64,000 bases of DNA from Rhodamnia argentea (Eukaryota > Streptophyta > Magnoliopsida > Myrtales > Myrtaceae): the NCBI RefSeq assembly GCF_020921035.1, contig NC_063155.1, positions 28,141,294 to 28,205,293 of the forward strand. Direction: 5' to 3'. The position numbers and the translations under genes are program-made. Positions 46,979 to 64,000 of this stretch are shown here, in pieces (the stretch's first letter is position 1; every line of letters starts with the position of its first letter). Under the pieces are notes generated by a model, which was not told the origin of the DNA, made no database searches, and saw only the letters and a list, made by a program, of their open reading frames with translations.

Positions 46979-48913
46979 TACAACCTTGTGCTATTCGCAG
47001 GACAATGTATACTGTGATTGATTGTTTGATGATTCTTGCATTGCTGTGCTCGGCGACAATTCATTTTAGTCCTGAATAACTTCTAGCTTCTGCGTGAGCC
47101 TCTAAGGTAAACGTAGCAAATGAAAGCGATGCATGCGTGTGCAGCGCACCGGAGGATTGTGGAATGGAGATGATACCGAACGACAGTTTGTGAAGGTTTT
47201 GCATATGATTGGTGGGTACGTTGTATTCTTCGTGGTGTCGGAGTAGAATCAGGTATCTTCCATGTCATATCTATCTCCAACTCATTTAGCATATGTGCCT
47301 TACCTTAATTATCATAGACAGCCTCAAAAGTTGAAAAGGTTTTGTGTCTCTCACAACTGAAGAAGGTTCTCCGAATAAATCTTTTTAAGGAACAAAATGG
47401 AAAGCTAAAGTTCAAGGAACCGTATATGCTCTTCTGTCTAATCCAAGGGAAGAGAGGAAAACACAACCCAATTGGCCAGATCCATGAGATGATTATCGTC
47501 CATTTAATGTACCAATAAGGATGAAAACATGAGGCCTCGGCCTCACAAAGTGAAGATTAGCGCGTGCACCAAGTAATGATGTGGCAGGCGAAAATAGTTT
47601 CCTGCCAATTAAGTGGTTGTACGGTTCCCTGACCTTGGAATCGAGTGGGACGGTTGACACACCCATTTCTGACCAATGGTCAACATCAATGTCGCCGATG
47701 TTGGTTCCTTATCACCAAAACAAACAGAAATCAAGGCAAGAAAATCTGATTGCATGAAAGATTGCAGTTTCGAATCAATCTTTCTTTTCTTTGGTATTAG
47801 GCGTGATTGCTACTTTAAAAATCAAAATACTTCTTATTAAGCATGCTTGGGAAGAAGACTCATTCATGAGAATCCTTATTTGAGATCAAAATATTGGTCT
47901 TTGTAAAATTCGCCTCTTATGATCATATTACGTTTTGCAAATGAACTTCCTAAAAAGTGTGTACTTAATTAATATTTGTAATTCAGAAATCGCACGGGCT
48001 GACTTTTCGCAAGGGTCGTGTTGGCAAGTGTGTCGAGGGTCTACGTCAAACGTGTTATCGAGAAAATATATGATCTTCAAAATATTAATACTTCTTATCA
48101 CGAGTAGAATAAAACATTAAAAAAATATAGACTTTTTAAAATCGATTGCTTTACAGATGATCAACTTTTCAAAATTCAAGATACATGTGTAGAATCTCGA
48201 CTATTTGGAGACTCGTGAATCACTCTACAAAACCTCCAACTAACTAAGTTCAACTTCCAACCAATGTAGCCGATTCTGCTTCAAAACAGTTAGCGGAGAT
48301 GTCTTGAACGGATGATTATTAATTCCGGATCCGAAAGTTCACGGATACCTCCAATCAGGTTTGACCCGAGTCTCCGAAACACAAGCTGGGCGGTTAGAAT
48401 CACGCACCCGGCTCCGAAGCTGGCTCCACCCGGACTTTGTCGTGATCCGTGTCCCGTACGGTCTCCAACGATGATTGATCCACAATTTACCCACTCACAA
48501 GTCGCCACGTTTCGGATGCTCCTAACACCCGCAAGTACCGGATCGGGCCTCGATGAACGACCGCTTGCGACTCGCGTGAGCGAGTGAGCGAGTGAGAGAG
48601 GGGGCGATGAAATTCAAAGCCCAGGGTCAAGCCCGTAAATTCGGTCAGCCCCCTCCCCCTCACGCAAATCTCCGACAGCCCCAGCCACGTCATCGATCCG
48701 CGAGACTCGCCTCGAAGTCTCTGAGCCCGTCCGATGCGAACCCCATCTCTCCAACCCCAGCCGTCCGATCTCTCCCCCACTCTCCAACCTTCCGCTTTTG
48801 CTTCGATCTGTGTCCTCGAAAAAACCATCCCCCCCTTCTCTTTTTAAATTCTCCGCCTTCATCATCTTTAGCTCTCCATCCACTGTACTCGTCCCTCTCC
48901 ATCTCTCTCGAAA
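46979..48913. other. Intergenic DNA ending in the HMGA promoter and leader
   Basis: The first part (46979-48250) is AT-rich with no supported gene. From about 48300 the base composition shifts to CpG-richer DNA with CT-rich tracts just before the HMGA start. Overlapping frames on both strands there look like composition effects. Confidence 0.45.
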
Positions 48914-49583
48914 ATGGCGACTGAAGAGACCGGCAACAACCCTCCGCCGCCGGCCGCCGCTCCTAATTCCGCGCTCCCGCAGTACCCCGAAGTACCGGCA
49001 ACTTTTGTTTTCTGTCCTTTCGCGCTCTCTCCGTTCTCCTCGGGGGGAAGCTCCGATGATATTAAAGCTTTTTCTTCTTGGTGTGCAGATGATCATGGCA
49101 GCGATCGAGGCTCTCAACGACCCCAGCGGCTCGAACAAGTCGGCCATAGCCAAGCAAATCGAGTCCACCTACGGCGATCTGCCTGCCGCCCACTCCACGC
49201 TGCTGACGCACCACCTCAACAAGATGAAGCTGAGCGGCGAGCTCGTGATGGTGAAGAACAACTACATGAAGCGCGACCCCAACGCGCCCCCGAAGCGCGG
49301 CCGCGGCCGCCCTCCGAAGCCAAAGGAGCCCGCCCCGCCGGGAGCCGTGGCCTCGCCGCCGAGGCCCCGCGGCCGGCCTCCGAAGCCGAGGGATCCCAAC
49401 GCGCCGCCGCCTCCTGCTCCAAAGACGAAGGCCCCGGCGGCAACCGGGAAGAAGAGAGGCAGGGGGAGGCCGCCGAAGGAGAAGCCGGATACGGCTCCGG
49501 CTCCGGCTGCGGCTGGAGGAGTCAAGAGAGGCAGGGGGAGGCCCCCGAAGGTGAAGCCGGCTGTTGCGCCGGTCGGGGCTTGA
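48914..49583 (+). CDS. HMGA: HMGA-type DNA-binding protein (H1/H5 domain plus four AT-hooks), two exons
   Basis: Exons 48914-48991 and 49089-49583 join in phase 0 to give 190 residues; the Arabidopsis protein At1g14900 is about 204. Residues 22-90 form the linker-histone-like domain (MIMAAIEALND, SAIAKQIESTYGDLP, HHLNKMKLSGELVMVKN). Four AT-hooks follow: KRGRGRPPK at 95-103, RPRGRPPKPR at 118-127, KRGRGRPPK at 148-156 and KRGRGRPPK at 172-180. They bind the minor groove of AT-rich DNA, so the protein acts in the nucleus as an architectural factor. Codon third positions in exon 2 are very GC-rich, unlike the surrounding DNA. The start is the first ATG in frame, with a short acidic/Pro-rich N-terminus usual for the family. 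Confidence 0.92.
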
Positions 49584-51097
49584 GCCGAGCCGGAGTGACG
49601 GAAAGCATGAGAAGATTAGTTTTTCCTTTGTTACTTTTGTTAGGTGTATCACTTTAGTTAGACCTGTGAGCTGTGCTGATAACCCCTTTTTTTTTTCCTT
49701 TGAATTTGTCTTTAGGCCTTTTCTTTTTCGTCTAATTAGAATTAATTTTAATGTGGCGAGTGTTGTTAGATGAGTGGTCTACGGAGGGGGAGGTCTCTTT
49801 GTGAATTGTAATTGGAATGTACATTGTATCACCCGGCAATGAAGGCTTTTTCGGGCCTTTTCCCTTATCTAATTCTCTCCTTTCTCTGCTTTTTCATGTA
49901 GTGGGAAAGGAAAGCACGGCACTCTTCTTGGGTTCTTCTTTACCTCTTTGCTTTTTGCCTTTCTTATTCGTTTCATCTTCCCAGGGAATTGCCACTTTTG
50001 ATGAGGAATGGTCTAGAATTGGGTATATGGAGATTACTATGCAAGAGCAAAAAGTTTCAATTTTTTCTTACGATTGACGCAATTAATGGATGGAAATAGC
50101 TGCAGTGCAGAGAATTTGGGTGTTCCAATTGCTTTCATTAAGTGGCAGCAAACGGTAGGTGGTTGATGTGCTTCTTCCCTGCAAAAATGGGGAGTGCCCT
50201 TCTGTAGGGTTTGGTCTGAAATGAGCTACTGGTGCCACAAATTGCCTTTACGAAAGCAATGCCTCACCCGCGACTCGAAAGTTTGAGAAGAAGATGGTGT
50301 GGAGTTGGCATGAGGTAGATTTCGGGTTTTAGAATTGTGAAATCTTCGCATGTCATACATTAGTAGGTTGATGTGGTTTTTGAGTGGAGTCTATTTCCTT
50401 GCAAGACAAGTTGATTTGCATATATCGTGATTCGATCCAATTTTAACCCACAGCATAGCTCAACATCCGAGTTTGACTCGACTTATTAGATCCGATAATT
50501 CGATACTCGATGCGAAAAGTTTTTTATGAGTTCGAGCTCAACTTGTGATTTGATTGGTCCGTAAATTCTAGTGAAAATTCAAATTGAACTCGAACTCAGG
50601 TGCATGTTGTCTCGTACTTGATTAAATCACCATCTTGAATTTGCCTAGACTAAAAAATCTATGTTCCTCTGCCTTTTCTTTCAATTTGATTCCCCCATCT
50701 TTTTTTTTTTTTTTTTTTTTTGTCGTTTTGAATTTGTATCATATCAGAATAAAGTGGTTGTGAATTGAATACTCTTGACGAGACTGCCTTTGCAAGTAAG
50801 AAAGGAGAGGCCGCTTCCTACCGAGTAATTTGCTAAAATTAGGAGGGCTTTATGAATTCATATATTTTGCCAGTATATTCTTTCAGTTTCAAATTCAACC
50901 CGAAGGTCCGAGGCAAAATTCACCTTCAGGCATGTACTCTATTAAAAAAAAAAAATTCTTATACGTTCATTTTATTTAATGAGTATATATAGTTACGTGT
51001 AATATTATATGTTTATTATTAGAAATTAGTTGGGGATCCTTGTACACATATAAAGAAGAACAAAGAAGAAAGAAAAAGAAAAGGATCAATTCACATT
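49584..51097. other. HMGA 3' region and intergenic DNA
   Basis: T-rich 3' UTR-like DNA up to about 49850, then a stretch at 50430-50620 with GAGTTCGAGCTCAAC and GAACTCGAACTCAGG steps that looks like a hAT-type repeat, and a poly-T tract at about 50699-50722. No gene. Confidence 0.45.
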
Positions 51098-51392
51098 AGA
51101 ACTAATAAAAACCCTAGGCAGGTGCACCCGGGTCACATCTACTCCAAACTAACGTTTGTGTCACAAAAACTCCCAAACCGATATATCCGTGTCATATTTA
51201 CTCTAAACAAATTTTTATTTTATAAAAAAATCTCAAATTGATACATTTATACCACATTTACCCCAAACTAATATAGCTGTGTCACATTTACCCAACATTC
51301 CGATAAATTTGGGTTTTTTTGGAAGGTAAAAGTGATGTGGATGCATCGGTTTAGAATAAATGTCGCACGATCGTACCGGTTTGGGCGTATAT
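51098..51392. mobile_element. Shortened family B foldback element
   Basis: The forward units (GTGTCACATTTACCC, CCCAAACCGATATATCCG) are followed by one reversed arm (TCGGTTTAGAATAAATGTCGC). This matches the family B plan. The ends are unclear, so the borders are approximate. Confidence 0.5.
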
Positions 51393-51852
51393 TATTGCCG
51401 ATAATAAAAAAAAAATTGTTGACTAATTTTATCAAGCAATCCATTGTGATTATTTTTTAGAAAATATTTTTCAGATCATGCATTTTTTGCGAAATAAACT
51501 CATCTTAAGTTTTTTCCTACTTTATTTCTTTTTATTTAATTCTCTTATTTCTTCTTTAGATTTGGTTTTTTCTAATTTCTCTTTTTAAATCCATGTCCAT
51601 TTTAAATTTGTAGCTTTTGTGAAAAATCTTATTTGCAAGCCCAAGGTTCTCGTACTTGTTTCTTTATCGACCTCCCTATTATAATCTCAAGCCATTTCCG
51701 ACGATGAGGTGCGTTCATCATGAGAGAACATTGAAAGACAAAGTTAATCAGCATCTTCTTCATTTGTTTATTTACTTATTTATATCTTGTTAACTAAATC
51801 TATCTTTTCGAGTTAAGATTAGCGTAGTCGCATTTTTTAAAATGAAAAATGG
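51393..51852. other. AT-rich intergenic DNA
   Basis: Nothing recognisable in this stretch. Confidence 0.4.
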
Positions 51853-52885
51853 CTAAAGCCGAAATAAAACTTTAATGTCGTAAAAATCTACTGTCCCTTT
51901 TTTACCTAATAAAACATGAAGTAACTCTCTAGGTTGTAATGAGAATCTAGTGTACAAGTGCTCATCGAATCCAAGATCAGCTAGCCAATCGACAAAATGA
52001 TCTATTTTTCGAAAGTTATGTTGCATTTTGAACTCGAAGTGAGAGCACAATGGCCTTTTGAAATCTTCAAACAAAGCAAGGTCGGCAATATCAATCATAA
52101 GCTCCGGACTAACAAGATCGGTGATGGCTTTAGAGTCAATCTCAATGATTTGCGAATGTAAATCCAAACCACAAAAGCTCAAAATTTTTCTTGAGTCAAC
52201 AAACATATTCATATGAACGCAACAAAACCACCAAGCCAATCACCCCATTCGTTTATGAATATATCCATGCACCAGCAAGTCCTATGTTGCCTTTAGAGAC
52301 CCATTACTCATTAATATTCAGTTTAAACACCCGAAAAGGCGGATGATCTCATCCAACCAAAATTAGAGAAATGTCCGATCCACTTAACGTCGAGTTATTC
52401 GTAGATTTTCTTTGTGTATGACCGAATTACTTGTACCATATTCGAAAAGAGATAATAAAATTGTCCCGAGAAAGTGACTCGATTCTCCATTGCCAAAGAA
52501 AACCACGTACCTACTCATGAAATTAAGCTCCAGTCATGACGGAAATTCAATCATCATTTACCGGAGGCATTTGAGCACAAACATTAAGACAAATTCGTCG
52601 AGAATAATTCTCCTAAATATTGTTGTAGGACAAACTCGAGCTAGATCCTGCGAACACTCGGACAATCTCTTAAGAGCATGTAAAGTTGTTTCCACGTGGG
52701 TTTCACATCTCAAGCAATATGAATTTCCTCCCCAGCTTTCGAGATCTCTTCAATTTATTAGCCGACAGTCCATTTATGAGTGGCTTAGCCAAAAGAAAAC
52801 TTCCATCGGAAAATCCTCATCAAAATACCCATATGGAAATATTGGGATGCCATCTGCTGATGGCCAAACGATGATCAATACATGA
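51853..52885 (-). pseudogene. LINE relic: zinc-finger-like domain followed by RNase H
   Basis: Read on the minus strand, the first part (about 52730-52650) has YCLRCETHVETTLHALK, which resembles the zf-RVT cysteine/histidine motif (CPRC..ETLLHALRDC). Then a frame with GNIGLAGAW (52310-52290), followed by an open frame to 51853 with IIEIDSKAITDLV and NFRKIDHFVDWLADLGFD, matching the two conserved parts of plant LINE-type RNase H. Stops and shifts between parts show decay. No reverse transcriptase core was found nearby. Confidence 0.65.
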
Positions 52886-53513
52886 CATGAAGATGTGGAC
52901 CATTGGATAACCAGCCAGCATTAATGAACAAAGAAATCTTAAAAGCTATTGGAATCGTTTGCGAAGCAACTTTCTTTTTCGAGGAAAAAGGAAATCGTAC
53001 ATTTAAATCGAAACGGAAACGGCACCAGATAAATTAATGGAGAGTGGCCTAAAATTAAGGTAGGATGTAGCCGTGGATCTACTATTGAACTTTTCGAAAG
53101 AGTAATATTCGGCCTATTTTCGGTACGCAAAAAATCCACTTGCATTTGTATTTTTTTTATGTTTACAAAATAAGTCGATTACATTTTTTGCGAATAAATG
53201 GACTATCTTTAGGAAAGGAGAAAAAGGAGGATAAAAAGGGGGAAAAGGAGAATGGATAAAAATCGGATATTCCCTTGGGATATATTTATAAATATATATA
53301 TAAATAATTGCATTATTATTTTTTTCTATATTTATCCCATGTGCATGTGATTATGTGATGCTCGAGCCGATGGATCCTCTCATCCGCTCGTGCTTGCTTC
53401 GGCTTTCTTTCAAGATCTGCTGTGGAAATCGTTCCGTTACTCTCGGATCCAACGGCCATATTAAAAAAAAAACTAGTAATAGTTATTATAAAATAAAAAA
53501 ACAAAAAAACAAA
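52886..53513. other. Intergenic DNA upstream of the cytosolic PGM gene
   Basis: AT-rich, including a TATA-like (AT) stretch at about 53281-53310. No gene was recognised. Confidence 0.4.
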
Positions 53514-53525
53514 TATATATAAATA
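53514..53525 (+). promoter_or_regulatory. TATA box candidate of the cytosolic PGM gene
   Basis: TATATATAAATA lies about 155 bases before the start codon, which would put transcription start near 53550 and give a leader of about 130 bases with CT-rich composition. Inferred from position and motif only. Confidence 0.5.
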
Positions 53526-53678
53526 AAAACGGAAAATAGGATTTGCAGACAAGCATTTTGCCTTCTCGTTTCTTCACCACCTTTCCCTTGCTCCACCTCA
53601 ATATTCTCGCTATTTGTCTCGATCGTGCGCTGATTCGTCTCTCTGGTTTCCTGACTGCGGAAGCAATTTTGGAAGAAA

Positions 53679-63445
<9,767 letters not shown>

Positions 63446-64000
63446 TGGGCATGCTAACTAAATGACAGGAAGAGCAGACTCAATGAATATGAGTGTTCTC
63501 TAAACAGATGGCGACCCTGCTAGACCTTTCACATGTTCGTTTCATATGACAGACTTCATGAGAGGCGCAGCTCGATCTCTCTGTCCTCTTTAAGAATAAG
63601 TTCTCATAATAATACGTGCTATTCTGTCTTTTTTCATAAAATACAGTTGCATCCCCGGTGGATGCTCTAATCGAGCTGTGTAAACTGAATGTGTTGCGCC
63701 AAAGTCTTCCTTCCACAAGACTAAGAGGCATATTTTTTGTTTTTATATAGTGCCAATGCACTTTAGACATTCGTTTGGGGCTGGAAAATGAAAGATTCCC
63801 TTTAGGCAACTTAGTTTGCAGTTCAAACTGCAAGCTGGCATGGTCCCATTGCAGGTACGATGTCGAGGTTATATGACAGAAACTCCCTTGCGATGATTGG
63901 AATAGTCGCAAGGGCCGGAGTAACAAAATTGGTTGGTGGTCAGTTTCTCAGCCTTCTGGAGTTCTATACTGACCGCTCTAGAGTTTGATGTGATTGGTAG
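63446..64000. other. 3' region of PGM and window end
   Basis: The first part is probably the PGM 3' UTR. At 63860-63988 a small plus-strand frame of 42 codons (MSRLYDRNSLAMIGIVARAG...) follows a GCAG acceptor-like site. It is too short and unrecognised to call a gene. Confidence 0.4.

Noticed and set aside
48290..48880. Overlapping frames on both strands upstream of HMGA
   Set aside because: GC-richer promoter DNA can stay open by composition. No domain or splice support was seen.
49062..49652. 196-codon minus-strand frame over HMGA
   Set aside because: It is a shadow of the GC-rich HMGA exon 2. The plus strand has the complete family domains.
52490..52885. 131-codon plus-strand frame near 52.7 kb
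   Set aside because: The minus strand of the same DNA carries the LINE zinc-finger-like motif, and the plus frame has no family match.
63480..63926. 148-codon minus-strand frame after PGM
   Set aside because: It lies in the likely PGM 3' UTR and shows no recognisable domain.

Overview
This window is nuclear DNA from a flowering plant, a core eudicot. The genes are split by short introns with GT..AG borders, all products are plant families (chloroplast NDH factor CRR3, plant-specific TFIIB-related PTF2, HMGA with an H1/H5-like domain, ANTH clathrin adaptor), and the intergenic DNA is AT-rich and full of small inverted-repeat transposons. A woody Myrtales-type genome (Eucalyptus-like) would fit the repeat style, but that is a weak guess.

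Layout. On the minus strand at the left edge (1-3241) is a plastid-targeted phosphoglucomutase-like gene whose last exon runs out of the window. From 4.4 to 12.8 kb there is no intact gene. That stretch holds a broken LRR-receptor-kinase fragment, LTR-like and LINE relics, and a stack of nested foldback elements. A small two-exon DUF7054-type gene lies at 13.3-14.0 kb, followed by about 5.5 kb of repeats. A nine-exon chloroplast armadillo-repeat gene occupies 19.7-27.3 kb, the single-exon PTF2 gene 28.3-29.9 kb, and CRR3 31.8-32.9 kb. A second repeat-rich gap (33-37.9 kb) precedes a 15-exon AP180/PICALM-type clathrin assembly gene (38.0-46.7 kb), the two-exon HMGA gene (48.9-49.6 kb), a LINE relic near 52 kb, and an 18-exon cytosolic phosphoglucomutase gene (53.7-63.4 kb). 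Every intact gene except the first is on the plus strand.

How the genes relate. They do not form an operon or pathway. Two phosphohexomutase paralogues, one plastid-type and one cytosolic, bracket the window. From memory of the Arabidopsis map, several neighbours here match neighbours there (CRR3 beside a clathrin assembly gene, HMGA beside its paralogue, an ARM gene beside cytosolic PGM), so the window looks like an ancestral gene block that Arabidopsis has since split among duplicated segments.

The most unusual content is the transposon landscape. At least three families of Mutator-like foldback elements can be recognised by matching arms. Several have 9-10 bp target duplications. One shows insertion into another foldback element followed by tandem duplication of the junction. 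One family carries a GC-rich core between its T-rich and A-rich arm ends. I found no tRNA, rRNA, CRISPR array or recognisable new enzymatic system.
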